Shown: positions 22,178 through 32,049, counted from the stretch's first letter. The stretch: 32,933 nucleotides of DNA from Bacteroidales bacterium (GCA_016933115.1 JAFGBL010000273.1:1-32933); one strand, 5' to 3'. Translations and numbers: made by a program. The notes: generated by a model from the sequence alone, not told the origin.

Positions 22178-24523
22178 TTAATTGACCTTAATAAATCTGT
22201 AATCCTGGTATTTGCCAAGATTCCAGTAAGTATTTTCGAATCCCTGGTTATCAGTTTGTTCAAAGTTGAATTCAGTATGGATCAGGTCGATATCGTAATC
22301 GGACAGGCAATGGTTAAAATTTTTACCGTACCACTGTAATGCGGTTAAAAAATACCAACCGACATCGAATCCCTCAAATGCAAATTTGTTCTCTGCCGGT
22401 TCGGTAAGGAAACGTTTCCTGAAGCCTTTTATCCATTTCTCTGTATTCTTATTCCGGTAATCTACCATAATTGATGCGAAGCAATGGAAGTTTAGGTTTA
22501 ACAACTGTGAAATTTCCAGATTATCAAAGGATTCCCACTCGGGCAATCCAAACAACGTGATATCGTGATTCAGATTCAATTTATTGAGCTTTGATAATAA
22601 TTCCTGCGCAAACACTTTATCGTCAGCAAAAGCTATCACAATATTTTTTCTTACCCTTGAAAGATTCAATTTTAGTCCTGTTGTACTGTCATTCACATAT
22701 ATGACTTCTTTTACCGTATTGGCAAAGTAGGTACTATCGTTGGGCGACCGCTCTATCATTTCTTTTTCAATCACTTTGTTTTCAGTAAATAATGCTTCAA
22801 GGGTACCTTCCTCTTCAACTTCGGCAGCCACAATGGCTCTTTCAATTTGGTTATTGGGGATAAAAACCCGCATATCACGCTGGCTGTTGAGATAATTCCT
22901 GATATAGGAAACCTCCGACTGGTATTTGTATTTATTGTTCCTCACCAGTAAAATATTATCATCGGGATAATTTTCAACCAGGTAATTCAGCAATTTATCG
23001 ATCTGGTAGTTTAGTCCGGGTTTTAACTTAAAAACGTATGGATTGTTATGTAGAATTTCCGAGCGTGTCGATACGGGGTTGATGATGTTAATTTCATATG
23101 TCCTGGCAAACCGGGCAACCCTTGTAAAAGCTTTATAATAGAATGGCCCAATAATGAGGTCCATGCTGCTTAATTCGGAGGCAGCCAGCACTTTGTCCAC
23201 CTTTTCGGGTGAATTGTCCACATCATAAACAAACAAATTCAGGTTCATCCCTTTTTTTTGCAGAGAATCCACTGCCATTTGAAAGCCCTCATAAAACTGA
23301 ATGAACCTGAAAGATTGCAAATTGGATATAAAACCAATATCCCCGCCTTCTTTATTTTTATGAGCATACAGGCTATCGACTTCCTCAAGGAATAGCGGGA
23401 GCATCAGGGCTATATTATATACTTTATCTGAATTTTCAGGATTGCGCATGCAATCCAGGGTTAATTCCATTGGCAGGGTCGTATCAGCTAACACAGGTTC
23501 TGTTTGGGTTTCCGAAATCGCAATACTTACCGGAATTTTAACGCGCTCTCCGCCTTTCAGTTTTTTTGATAAACTGGGATTCAGTGCCAGTATTTCTCCA
23601 TAGTCGACATTGTATTCCCGTGCGATCCTTACCAATTTGTCACGCTGGTGTACTTTATGAATGATATATGGTTTTTGATTTGTTCCCTGAGGGATTTTAA
23701 TTTCCTGGCCAACCCAAATGGTCTCTGTCAATCCGGGATTGTATCTTTTTAAAGTATCCAGGCATACTGCATTTTGCTGTGCAATGGTAAATATGGTTTC
23801 CCCTTCCTGAACTACATGTGTTTTGGTTTGTGTCAGTGATTTTTTTTCTGAAGGCTGCTTTTCACCAGATTTTGTCTTGTTCTGGTTAGGTATAACTATT
23901 ACCTGCCCGATATCCAGAAGATCAGTAAGCCCGGGATTGGCATTTTTGATTTCACCGATGGAGACATCGTATCGTCTGGCTATGCCATACAATGTTTCAC
24001 CTGTCTGAACCGTATGTTTGATACTGGAAACTTCATTCATTTCGGTTGTGGAAATTCCGGCTAGCTGTTTTTCCGGTATTTTCAAAGTTTGACCCTCACG
24101 GGGATAATCACTCAATTCAGGGTTAATGGCTTTGATTTCCTCGATGGCAACATTATACATGTTTGAAATACCATACAGGGTCTCCTTTTTTTTCACGATA
24201 TGGTAGAAGTAGGCAGGCTGTTCGGTATTTTCTCTTAAAATTTCCTTATCCTCCGGCCTGGGTTTCACCCTGATTTTTAATATTTGTCCGGGACTGATAC
24301 CTTTCTGCGATTCGGGGTTGCTGGCAAAAATATCATTCACAGTTATATCATATGCCTTGGCAATGGCAAACAGGGTTTCGCCCTCTTTTACGAAATGCAG
24401 GTAGTAATCCTTGCCATCAATGTTTTCGATGATTTGAGATTTCTTCACTTTTTCCTCATTTTGGGCATCAAGCACCGAATTCAAAGTAAAAATCAGAACA
24501 AAAAACAGCAGGATTTTTTTCAC
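22178..24523 (-). CDS. Secreted five-LysM protein with periplasmic-binding-protein-like domain
   Basis: A 781-residue envelope protein. A signal peptide (1-20, ending VLDAQ) is followed by five LysM repeats at about 41-86, 106-150, 168-212, 235-278 and 287-331, each with the GETLxxIA...NP...GQxLKIP pattern, and then by a type-1 periplasmic-binding-like domain (about 365-781: VYNIALMLPLF, FYEGFQMAVDSL, DLIIGPFYYKAF, INPVSTRSEILHNNPYVFKLKPG, FEGFDVGWYF). The LysMs should anchor it to peptidoglycan; the second domain resembles LpoA/LppC or amino-acid receptor domains and may sense a ligand or stimulate a synthase. GTG start. No cotranscribed partner is evident, nusB follows after 80 bases. Confidence 0.88.
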   Translation of the reverse strand: MKKILLFFVLIFTLNSVLDAQNEEKVKKSQIIENIDGKDYYLHFVKEGETLFAIAKAYDITVNDIFASNPESQKGISPGQILKIRVKPRPEDKEILRENTEQPAYFYHIVKKKETLYGISNMYNVAIEEIKAINPELSDYPREGQTLKIPEKQLAGISTTEMNEVSSIKHTVQTGETLYGIARRYDVSIGEIKNANPGLTDLLDIGQVIVIPNQNKTKSGEKQPSEKKSLTQTKTHVVQEGETIFTIAQQNAVCLDTLKRYNPGLTETIWVGQEIKIPQGTNQKPYIIHKVHQRDKLVRIAREYNVDYGEILALNPSLSKKLKGGERVKIPVSIAISETQTEPVLADTTLPMELTLDCMRNPENSDKVYNIALMLPLFLEEVDSLYAHKNKEGGDIGFISNLQSFRFIQFYEGFQMAVDSLQKKGMNLNLFVYDVDNSPEKVDKVLAASELSSMDLIIGPFYYKAFTRVARFARTYEINIINPVSTRSEILHNNPYVFKLKPGLNYQIDKLLNYLVENYPDDNILLVRNNKYKYQSEVSYIRNYLNSQRDMRVFIPNNQIERAIVAAEVEEEGTLEALFTENKVIEKEMIERSPNDSTYFANTVKEVIYVNDSTTGLKLNLSRVRKNIVIAFADDKVFAQELLSKLNKLNLNHDITLFGLPEWESFDNLEISQLLNLNFHCFASIMVDYRNKNTEKWIKGFRKRFLTEPAENKFAFEGFDVGWYFLTALQWYGKNFNHCLSDYDIDLIHTEFNFEQTDNQGFENTYWNLGKYQDYRFIKVN

Positions 24524-24572
24524 TATTAAGCTCTTTTAATAATTTAGTCTACAACTCCAAATATTAACTTAA

Positions 24573-26102
24573 TTATTCCCATTCTATTGTGGCCGGCGGT
24601 TTTGAACTGATATCATAAACAACCCTGTTAACACCCTTTACCTTATTAATTATATCATTCGAAACTTTAGCTAAAAAATCATAGGGCAATTTCGACCAGT
24701 CGGCAGTCATTCCATCCGTGGAGCCGACAGCGCGAAGTGCTACGACGTTTTCATAGGTTCTTTCGTCTCCCATAACTCCTACACTGTGAATGGGTAACAG
24801 GATGGCTCCGGCCTGCCAAACCTCGTCATACAAGCCAGCTTTTTTCATACTTTCAATGTAGATAAAATCTGCTTCCTGCAAAATCCTGACCCTTTCGCTG
24901 TTCACTTCACCCAAAATCCTTATGCCCAATCCCGGTCCAGGGAAAGGATGACGGCCAATCAGGCTTTTATCTATATTGAGTTTTTTACCTATCAATCGCA
25001 CTTCATCTTTAAATAAGGCGTTCAGTGGCTCTACTATCTTTAATTTCATGTAATCAGGCAAACCGCCGACATTGTGGTGGGACTTGATTGTGGCTGAAGG
25101 CCCTTTTACCGATTTGGATTCGATTACATCGGGGTAAATGGTTCCCTGCGCAAGCCACTTTACATTTTGTATTTTATGGGCTTCTTCATCAAAAACATCA
25201 ATGAAGGTACCACCTATTGCTTTTCGTTTTTTCTCAGGATCGGTCACTCCCTTCAGCGCTTTGTAAAAACGTTCTTTCGCATCCACCCCAACTACATTCA
25301 ATCCCATATGCTGGTATGATTCCATTACATTTTCAAATTCATTTTTCCTGAGCAGTCCGTTATCGACAAAAATACAGGTCAGTTTTTTACCGATGGCTTT
25401 GTCGAGTAATACGGCTGTCACTGTTGAATCAACTCCTCCGGACAATCCCAGTACCACTTTATCGGTTCCCAGTTTAGTCTTTAGTTGTTCAACACTGGTT
25501 TCGATGAAGGATTCGGGTGTCCATGACTGAGAACAGCCACAGATTTTAACAATAAAATTATCCAGCAAAATTTTTCCTTCTACCGTATGGTAAACTTCCG
25601 GATGAAATTGAATTCCGTAGGTCGGTTCATTTTCTACCTTAAATCCTGCCACATCAACATCTGAAGTGCTCGTGGTGATTTTAAAATTCTCAGGAAGGGA
25701 TAAAATCGTATCTCCATGCGACATCCATACCTGGCTGCCCTGAGTCATTCCTTTCATCAGGTCGCATGAGTGATCGATAAAAGTAAGATTTGCCCGTCCG
25801 TATTCCCTGATTTTTGATGGCAATACTTCCCCACCTGAAGATTTAGCCAGGAATTGCGCTCCATAGCAAACACCCAATATCGGTTTTTTCGATCTGATCC
25901 CGGAAAGGTCGGGGATGGGCGCATTTTGATCCCTGACAGAAAACGGGCTTCCGGAAAGTATCACACCTTTAATATTCCTGGTGATCCGGGGTATATTGTT
26001 GTATGGATGTATTTCACAGTAAACATTCAGCTCTCTGATCCTGCGTGCAATCAATTGCGTGTATTGTGATCCGAAGTCAAGGATCAGGATGGTTTCATGC
26101 AT
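24573..26102 (-). CDS. guaA: GMP synthase (glutamine-hydrolysing)
   Basis: GuaA converts XMP to GMP using glutamine and ATP. From the ATG at 26102 it has 509 residues: class-I amidotransferase domain with Cys79 (GVCYGAQ), His167 and Glu169 (FHPEV); ATP-pyrophosphatase domain with the SGGVDS loop (221-226); and the C-terminal dimerisation domain ending [10 protein letters not shown] longer frame opens at an ATG at 26141, but that codon lies upstream of the promoter's -7 element (26126-26133), so 26102 is the start. All catalytic residues are present. Confidence 0.97.
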   Translation of the reverse strand: MHETILILDFGSQYTQLIARRIRELNVYCEIHPYNNIPRITRNIKGVILSGSPFSVRDQNAPIPDLSGIRSKKPILGVCYGAQFLAKSSGGEVLPSKIREYGRANLTFIDHSCDLMKGMTQGSQVWMSHGDTILSLPENFKITTSTSDVDVAGFKVENEPTYGIQFHPEVYHTVEGKILLDNFIVKICGCSQSWTPESFIETSVEQLKTKLGTDKVVLGLSGGVDSTVTAVLLDKAIGKKLTCIFVDNGLLRKNEFENVMESYQHMGLNVVGVDAKERFYKALKGVTDPEKKRKAIGGTFIDVFDEEAHKIQNVKWLAQGTIYPDVIESKSVKGPSATIKSHHNVGGLPDYMKLKIVEPLNALFKDEVRLIGKKLNIDKSLIGRHPFPGPGLGIRILGEVNSERVRILQEADFIYIESMKKAGLYDEVWQAGAILLPIHSVGVMGDERTYENVVALRAVGSTDGMTADWSKLPYDFLAKVSNDIINKVKGVNRVVYDISSKPPATIEWE

Positions 26103-26125
26103 TCGGTTGATTTTTTTTAGACCCG

Positions 26126-26155
26126 CAAAAATAGATGCCATGGATTAGAAGTCAA
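26126..26155 (-). promoter_or_regulatory. Promoter of guaA
   Basis: Minus strand: TTG (26153-26155), 19-base spacer, TATTTTTG (26126-26133), 24 bases before the ATG at 26102. The remaining divergent gap up to 26363 shows only a near-miss element (TACTTTG at 26273-26279) for the SDR gene. Confidence 0.65.
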
Positions 26156-26363
26156 AATTTTTTTTTAAACAAATCAACGTTTATAGCTTACATCACGCTT
26201 CAATATTTACCGCTAAAATTAAAGCATCTGCCCTGGTTTTGGCCGAATGTTAAAAATTCCAGACAATGGTTGTACTTTGATAACTTTAGCTGGTTTTTCT
26301 TCAAAGAAAAACTACTTTTGCGAAATTTACAATTGTCTACGGACTTTCCTTGAGAATTTCGAT

Positions 26364-27140
26364 ATGGATTTAAAAATTAAAGATAAATTATTTGTTGTTA
26401 CAGGTGCTTCAAGCGGATTGGGAAATGGTGTGGCCAGGGCCTTGTTGAGGGAAGGGGCGAGGCTCATTGCTGTTGCAAGAAATGAGGAAAAACTGAAAGA
26501 ATTTCAACAATCAAATCCCGATTTGATAGAAACCCTCACGTCTGATGTTATTCGCTCAAATGACCATGATCGAATATTAAGACAAGTTGGCAATCGATTT
26601 TTATCAGGAGTGTTGATAAATGCCGGAGGGCCGCCGGCTATGTCATTCATCGAAACTCAATTAGCTGACTGGGACACCGCCTACCAAAATGTTCTGAGAT
26701 GGAAGGTATCATTGACCAAAATGCTCCTCCCAATCTTCGTAAAGCAGCAATACGGACGGATCGTATACATTGAAAGTGCAGCAGTAAAACAACCTATTAA
26801 AAACCTGGTATTGAGCAATTCCCTGAGGCTGGGCGTAGTCGGCTTTGTGAAAACCCTTTCACAGGAAATAGCAGATAAAGGAATCACGTTGAATATCATG
26901 GCTCCGGGATTTCATGAAACTCCGGCAGCAGAAAGGCTTTATGTTAAAAGGAGCGAAAACGAAAATATTTCGCTTGACGAGGCCAGGAAAAAATATGAAT
27001 CAGAAATCAATGTGGGAAGAATGGGGGATGCCCTTGAATTCGGCACTTTGGGTGCATGGCTGCTTTCACCTCTTTCGGGCTATATTACCGGCCAGACCAT
27101 TAGCGTGGATGGCGGTACGATAAAGGGAATTATGGGTTAA
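26364..27140 (+). CDS. Non-classical short-chain dehydrogenase/reductase-like protein
   Basis: A 258-residue SDR-fold protein. The NAD(P) loop TGASSGLG (13-20), NAGG (86-89), Ser138 and the C-terminal GYITGQTISVDGG block are normal, but the catalytic YxxxK is replaced: the position 13 after Ser138 is Ser151 and the Lys position is Arg155 (LSNSLR). This matches the beta-ketoacyl-ACP-reductase-like SDR subgroup known to lack the tetrad. It may bind cofactor without classical chemistry. The frame opens at an ATG at 26247, but the ATG at 26364 gives the normal N-terminus. Next to galK, 29 bases apart. Confidence 0.85.
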   Translation: MDLKIKDKLFVVTGASSGLGNGVARALLREGARLIAVARNEEKLKEFQQSNPDLIETLTSDVIRSNDHDRILRQVGNRFLSGVLINAGGPPAMSFIETQLADWDTAYQNVLRWKVSLTKMLLPIFVKQQYGRIVYIESAAVKQPIKNLVLSNSLRLGVVGFVKTLSQEIADKGITLNIMAPGFHETPAAERLYVKRSENENISLDEARKKYESEINVGRMGDALEFGTLGAWLLSPLSGYITGQTISVDGGTIKGIMG

Positions 27141-27169
27141 TTGGATGAAGTTGATATGTATTTGATAAT

Positions 27170-28333
27170 ATGATACTCGAAACCTTAAAAAAGGAATTTA
27201 TTGAAAAATACGGTGGTGATCCTGATGAAATACAGGTTTTTTTCGCCCCCGGAAGAGTAAATTTAATAGGTGAACACACTGATTACAACAATGGTTTTGT
27301 TTTGCCGTGCAGTCTTACATACGGCACCTGGTTACTGGCACGTACTACAGTTGAGCCCAAAGTCAGGTTTAAATCCATGAATTTCCCCAAAACCGCCGAA
27401 ATTTGCCTCAATAAAGAAATTTCAAGAATCGGAAATGAATGGATAAACTACCCGCTTGGAGTCATTGCCGAATTTTTCAAAAACCAACTCCAGGTTACGG
27501 GAATGGAGCTATTATATTTCGGAGATATACCCAATGGAGCAGGACTCTCTTCCTCGGCATCCATTGAAGTGGTTACTGCCTTTGCAATCGACACCTTCAT
27601 GCAGCATGGCCTTTTAAAGCTGGAAATGGTCAAGATTGCTCAAAAGGCGGAAAACGACTTTGTGGGCATGAAATGCGGGATCATGGACCAGTTTGCTGTT
27701 ACAATGGGTAAAAGCAACCATGCCGTATTCCTCAATTGCGACAACCTTGATTACGAACTGATTCCTCTTGTTTTGAATGACTATAAAATCCTGATTTCTA
27801 ACACCAATAAACGAAGGGAGCTAGCCGATAGCAAATATAATGAAAGACGTCAGGAATGCAGAACTGCTGTTGAAAATTTGAAAAAGCATATTTCAATTGA
27901 TCACCTGAGCCAGTTGGGTATTGAAAAATTTAAATCTTTAGAATACCTCATTAAGGAACCTGTCATCAGAAAAAGGGCAAAACATGTGATTTCGGAAAAT
28001 GAGCGGGTTTTATCGGCGGTTACTGCATTCAAGCAGAACGACCTTGGCCGGTTTGGCCGATTGATGGTCGATTCGCATAACTCACTCAGGGATGATTATG
28101 AAGTTTCATGCTTTGAACTCGATGTCCTGGTCGGACAGGCTATGGCTATTGAAGGTGTATTGGGTTCACGAATGACAGGTGGTGGTTTTGGTGGTTGCAC
28201 GGTAAGCCTTGTGCATAAGGATCAAATTGAAATATTCAAAGCCAACGTTGGTATCGGATATGAGAAAGCGACCGGATTAAAAGCTGAATTTTACCTTTCA
28301 GAGCCAGGAGATGGCGTTAAAGTAATAAATTAG
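27170..28333 (+). CDS. galK: Galactokinase
   Basis: GalK phosphorylates alpha-D-galactose at C1 in the Leloir pathway. The 387-residue product shows the galactokinase signature PGRVNLIGEHTDYNNGFVLP (28-47), the GHMP ATP loop NGAGLSSSAS, MDQFAV with the catalytic-base Asp, and the GGGFGGCTVSLV C-terminal motif. Length is standard. It lies downstream of the SDR gene on the plus strand; no galT or galE is in the window, but an aldose 1-epimerase (galM-like) lies 1 kb away on the other strand. Confidence 0.95.
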   Translation: MILETLKKEFIEKYGGDPDEIQVFFAPGRVNLIGEHTDYNNGFVLPCSLTYGTWLLARTTVEPKVRFKSMNFPKTAEICLNKEISRIGNEWINYPLGVIAEFFKNQLQVTGMELLYFGDIPNGAGLSSSASIEVVTAFAIDTFMQHGLLKLEMVKIAQKAENDFVGMKCGIMDQFAVTMGKSNHAVFLNCDNLDYELIPLVLNDYKILISNTNKRRELADSKYNERRQECRTAVENLKKHISIDHLSQLGIEKFKSLEYLIKEPVIRKRAKHVISENERVLSAVTAFKQNDLGRFGRLMVDSHNSLRDDYEVSCFELDVLVGQAMAIEGVLGSRMTGGGFGGCTVSLVHKDQIEIFKANVGIGYEKATGLKAEFYLSEPGDGVKVIN

Positions 28334-28385
28334 CATTAACGCAGTTATATTTTTTTGTACTTATCTAAAACCAGACACTTTAAAT

Positions 28386-29192
28386 ATGAGTGATAAAAAT
28401 AAAAACGGATCAAAGGAGAAAATCAGCATTGAAGTTTATGAAATGGAATTGGAACGAATGCAGATTGAACTGGTTAAACTTCAGGAATGGATAAAGGATA
28501 AAGGACTTAAAGTAATTGTTGTTTTTGAAGGCCGTGATGCTGCTGGAAAAGGCGGAACAATCAAAAGAATCACTGAAAAACTGAATCCGCGAATTTGCAA
28601 AATTGTAGCATTGGCCAAACCCACTGAAAGGGAACGTACACAATGGTACTTTCAAAGGTATGTTTCCCATCTTCCGGCAGCCGGTGAAATGGTACTGTTC
28701 GACCGGAGTTGGTACAACCGGGCAGTTGTCGAGCGGGTTATGGGCTTCTGCACGGATGAAGAATACTGGGAGTTCCTAAGGTCGTGCCCCAATTTCGAAC
28801 GCATGCTCATCCGATCGGGTATTATCCTCATTAAATACTGGTTCTCAGTTAGCGATACCGAACAGGAAAAAAGGTTCAAAGCACGAATAAAAAATCCCAC
28901 AAAGCGATGGAAATTCAGTGATGTTGATTTGCGATCCTATACGATGTGGGATGATTATTCAAGGGCCAAGGATGAAATGTTCGGGTATACCGATACCAAG
29001 CAGTCGCCCTGGTATGTAGTAAATGCAGATGACAAAAAGAGGGCAAGGCTCAATTGTATTTCTCACTTGCTATCTACGATCCCGTATGATTATATCCAAC
29101 CTGAAGAAATTGAGCTACCGGAAAGGGAAAACAGAACGGGATATGTAAGGACCCCAATTTCGGAGCAAACATTCGTACCTGAGATATTCTAA
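28386..29192 (+). CDS. ppk2: Polyphosphate kinase 2 (PPK2, class I)
   Basis: A 268-residue polyphosphate:nucleotide phosphotransferase, making NTP from NDP and polyphosphate (or the reverse). Walker A GRDAAGKGG (49-57), the lid-type RYVSHLPAAGEMVLFDRSWYNR (91-112) with Walker B Asp106, and EKRFKARIKNPTKRWKFSDVD are the class I blocks. One change from the usual RAGVERVMGF is Val for Gly (RAVVERVMGF). ATG 52 bases after galK, so possibly cotranscribed. Soluble cytoplasmic. Confidence 0.93.
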   Translation: MSDKNKNGSKEKISIEVYEMELERMQIELVKLQEWIKDKGLKVIVVFEGRDAAGKGGTIKRITEKLNPRICKIVALAKPTERERTQWYFQRYVSHLPAAGEMVLFDRSWYNRAVVERVMGFCTDEEYWEFLRSCPNFERMLIRSGIILIKYWFSVSDTEQEKRFKARIKNPTKRWKFSDVDLRSYTMWDDYSRAKDEMFGYTDTKQSPWYVVNADDKKRARLNCISHLLSTIPYDYIQPEEIELPERENRTGYVRTPISEQTFVPEIF

Positions 29193-29195
29193 ATT

Positions 29196-29211
29196 CCCTT
29201 CTTGAGAGGGG
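29196..29211. terminator. GC hairpin between convergent ppk2 and galM-like genes
   Basis: CCCTTCTTGAGAGGGG folds into a six-pair stem (one G-U) with a tetraloop, four bases after the ppk2 stop and 25 bases beyond the stop of the convergent epimerase gene. There is no T tract, so this is a tentative bidirectional terminator. Confidence 0.3.
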
Positions 29212-29235
29212 ACATTATGCAGTGACAGGTGTGTG

Positions 29236-30387
29236 TTATTCTACCCCAAACTTATAAACCGTCACCTGTTGATATTCTTCACCAGGTTTTAAAATGGTAT
29301 TTGGAAACTCAGGGTGATTGGGGGAATCAGGGAAATGTTGAGTTTCGAGGCATAGACCAAAATGCTTATTGTATCTCTTTCCCTTTTTCCCTGAAATGGT
29401 TCCATCCAGGAAATTACCAGAGTAAAATTGAATTCCCGGTTCGGTTGTATATACTTCCAGAACTCTTCCCGATAACTTATCATAAAGCTCAGCTACTTTA
29501 TCCTGCAATCTGTGCCGATTTAAAACAAAGTTGTGGTCATATCCTCCTTCAACTTCATCAATCTGAGCTCCAACAGGTTTAGGGTTTGTAAAATCCATAG
29601 CACCTCCGGCTACCGGACGCAATTCGCCGGTAGGAATTAAAGTATGATCAACAACGCTAAATTTATCGGCATTAAGCCAAAGGGTTTGTTCGAGTATTCC
29701 GTGCCCTTCAGACCCTGAGAGGTTAAAATAACTGTGATGGCTCAGGTTGATAGGCGTAGCCTTGTCCGTTTCGGCCCGGTAAATTATTTTTAGTTCATTT
29801 TCGTCAGTCAGCATATATTTTATTACTACCTCCAGGTTGCCGGGATACCCCTCTTCACCGTCCCTGGATAGGTATTGAAGCTGAACGCCAATTTCCTGAT
29901 CTTTGTCTAATTCGGTTGCTTCCCAAATCACTTTATCAAAACCCCTGATCCCTCCATGCAAATGGTTCGGCCCATTATTGAGGGCCAGGTTATATTCAAC
30001 TCCCTCCAAACTGAATTTTCCTTTTGCAATCCGGTTTGCATATCGACCGACAATGGCTCCAAAATAAGGCTCGTTTTTTAAATATCCGTCAAGGTCATCG
30101 AATCCCAGCACCACATCATCCATCATCCCATGCTTATCAGGCACCACAATGGAAGTTACAATTCCTCCATAATTGGAAAGTTTTACCTGCATTCCGTTAA
30201 TATTGGTCAATGTAAATAAATAAACTTCCTGATTTTCTATTTTTCCATAAATTGTTTTTTCTATCCCTTTCATAGCCTGATTTTCTGTTTCAATTTTACT
30301 CAATTTTCCCTCGTTGCAACCGATGAATCCAAACACCATAAACGAAAATAATATCATTAATCCGGAATTCCTTATCATCTCCATCAT
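29236..30387 (-). CDS. galM: Aldose 1-epimerase (galactose mutarotase), predicted lipoprotein
   Basis: The 383-residue epimerase interconverts alpha and beta anomers of galactose or glucose. Catalytic His residues lie in NHLHGG (141-146) and LSHHSYFNLSG (215-225), the base Glu in CLETQHFPDSPNH near 345; GAIVGRYANRI (110-120) is also conserved. The N-terminus is hydrophobic and ends in a lipobox-like FIGC (Cys24), so the protein is probably anchored in the envelope rather than cytosolic. It follows the amidotransferase gene by 51 bases on the same strand and may act on exported sugars before uptake for GalK. Confidence 0.92.
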   Translation of the reverse strand: MMEMIRNSGLMILFSFMVFGFIGCNEGKLSKIETENQAMKGIEKTIYGKIENQEVYLFTLTNINGMQVKLSNYGGIVTSIVVPDKHGMMDDVVLGFDDLDGYLKNEPYFGAIVGRYANRIAKGKFSLEGVEYNLALNNGPNHLHGGIRGFDKVIWEATELDKDQEIGVQLQYLSRDGEEGYPGNLEVVIKYMLTDENELKIIYRAETDKATPINLSHHSYFNLSGSEGHGILEQTLWLNADKFSVVDHTLIPTGELRPVAGGAMDFTNPKPVGAQIDEVEGGYDHNFVLNRHRLQDKVAELYDKLSGRVLEVYTTEPGIQFYSGNFLDGTISGKKGKRYNKHFGLCLETQHFPDSPNHPEFPNTILKPGEEYQQVTVYKFGVE

Positions 30388-30438
30388 TTTTCGTTGTTTT
30401 GCAATATTAGGATCTTATAAAAAAACATCCATTTGTTT

Positions 30439-31230
30439 TCATTGTTTACGGCAGGCATTAATAAAAGCCCTGGCAATATTGATCGATAGCGGGCTGGAGT
30501 AATCCATCCGCTCGGGATGCCATTGAACACCCAGCAAAAATGGCTCGTCTTCGTAATATTTCAGATTCACCGCTTCAATCAAATAATCATCAGTAAATGC
30601 CGCGCCTTCCAGAGCAACCGCCATTACATCAATCCCCTGATGGTGATTGCTGTTGACCATTCCGGAAGTTCTACCCGTTATATCAAATAGCAATGACTCC
30701 TTTTTTATATGAATTTCGTGGTATGTGCCATAGGTATCGGGCACCATATGCTTTATTAATGTATCCAGGTCAGATGGAATATCAATAATCAAACTTCCTC
30801 CGAAATAAACATTCAATACTTGATGCCCGCGACAAACACCCAATATCGGTTTTTTCAACTGAATAGCATTATCAACCAGAAGAAATTCAAGGGAATCCCT
30901 CTTGAAATCCGGTTCCCAGCATCGGGAAGTATCCTGTTCCTTGCCATGCCGGCCTGGATATATATCCGTACCACCCGTTAGCAAAAGTCCATCACACGAT
31001 TTCAGTATAATTAAAGCGGAATCATAAGATAAATGGTACATATCAATGTAATTGACCGAAGAATCGACGGCTTTAATCCAGCGGATATAATTTTTATAAT
31101 CATCGAGGGGGACAGCTTTTGATATCGCAATGGTTATTACTTTATGCTCATTGTTTTTGTTGGAACACGAACTCAGAATAACTGCAACGCCAATGAATAA
31201 AACAGATAAAATGGTATAATTTCTCTTCAT
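30439..31230 (-). CDS. Lipoprotein class-I glutamine amidotransferase (peptidase C26 type)
   Basis: A 263-residue lipoprotein: signal peptide with lipobox LSSC (Cys22), then a class-I amidotransferase-like hydrolase with the GGTD oxyanion region (86-89), nucleophile Cys133 (GVCRGHQ), and His238-Glu240 (WHPE). This is the gamma-glutamyl-GABA hydrolase/C26 layout (PuuD-like), with no synthetase domain, so it should hydrolyse gamma-glutamyl amides. An extracytoplasmic location is unusual for PuuD. Its ATG overlaps the stop of the membrane-protein gene as ATGA, which suggests that the two work together. Confidence 0.85.
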   Translation of the reverse strand: MKRNYTILSVLFIGVAVILSSCSNKNNEHKVITIAISKAVPLDDYKNYIRWIKAVDSSVNYIDMYHLSYDSALIILKSCDGLLLTGGTDIYPGRHGKEQDTSRCWEPDFKRDSLEFLLVDNAIQLKKPILGVCRGHQVLNVYFGGSLIIDIPSDLDTLIKHMVPDTYGTYHEIHIKKESLLFDITGRTSGMVNSNHHQGIDVMAVALEGAAFTDDYLIEAVNLKYYEDEPFLLGVQWHPERMDYSSPLSINIARAFINACRKQ

Positions 31231-31844
31231 GTTTGAGAATTTGAATGATGGATTAAGGAATCTTTATAAACGATATACAATATTATCGAAAAAAACAGTA
31301 ATACCGCTGCAAGGATAACAAGTATTACAGTTATCCTGAAAGCCGGGATCAGATAAAAACCGGCCAAAAATGTTCCCGTTATACTTCCAATTGTGGAAAT
31401 GGCATATAAATAACCTACTGTATAACCCGAAGTGTGAACACTTTTAATCTTTAGCCTGGCTGCAAAAGGCGACACCATTCCAAGTAAAAAGGCAGGAACA
31501 GAGAATAAAAGCAATGAAATAATAATGGATACCAGTGGGAGGGAGGTCAAATGATTCAGGAAAAAACCAGCCAATGCATCTTTAACAAACGAACTGATCA
31601 AAATAAAAAGTCCTGCAGATACAATGATCCCAGCCAGTAAGCTGGCTGAAGGCCGATTATCTGATATTTTCCCTCCGAAATAATAGCCCAGGCTGAGGCT
31701 CAACAGAATGATCCCGATTATGCTGGTCCATACTTCATAGGAAGTCCCGACGTTTGGCCCAAGCATTCGTGAACCGATGATCTCATATGCCATTACCACA
31801 GATCCACAGACAAAAACAACAATTTCGAGGAAAAATTTTTTCAT
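31227..31844 (-). CDS. Stand-alone membrane domain of spermidine-synthase-fusion type
   Basis: A 205-residue integral membrane protein with about six or seven TMs. The opening (FLEIVVFVCGSVVMAYEIIGSRMLGPNVGTSYEVWTSIIGI) and SLGYYFGGKISDNRP match the N-terminal membrane half of proteins in which it is fused to a spermidine synthase domain; here the catalytic half is absent. The open frame extends upstream to 32018, but the ATG at 31844 begins the recognised domain. A TAATTTTG element (31862-31869) lies 18 bases upstream. Translation is coupled to the C26 lipoprotein. The 205 bases between this gene and the HAD gene hold the divergent promoter region. Confidence 0.78.
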   Translation of the reverse strand: MKKFFLEIVVFVCGSVVMAYEIIGSRMLGPNVGTSYEVWTSIIGIILLSLSLGYYFGGKISDNRPSASLLAGIIVSAGLFILISSFVKDALAGFFLNHLTSLPLVSIIISLLLFSVPAFLLGMVSPFAARLKIKSVHTSGYTVGYLYAISTIGSITGTFLAGFYLIPAFRITVILVILAAVLLFFSIILYIVYKDSLIHHSNSQT

Positions 31845-32049
31845 GATCAATTCGTCGAAAGCAAAATTATATAATATTACTTTTGGCTTGAAAAATTCAT
31901 CGATTTTTCGCATTTGGCCGATGCTAACAGTATTAAGTATAAAAACAACTGGGCTTTTTATAGGATCAACCATCGACACAGTCAGGCTGGATCGGCCCGC
32001 CGGTGTCTGATTTATCAATTATTCAGGTTGGGGTATTTAAAGAAATTAT

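Noticed and set aside
26103..26141. Extending GuaA to the ATG at 26141
   Set aside because: That codon is upstream of the predicted -7 element and the extra residues do not resemble GuaA.
31845..32018. 58-residue N-terminal extension of the membrane protein
   Set aside because: It starts at a non-ATG codon, is not hydrophobic in the family manner, and would cover the likely promoter.
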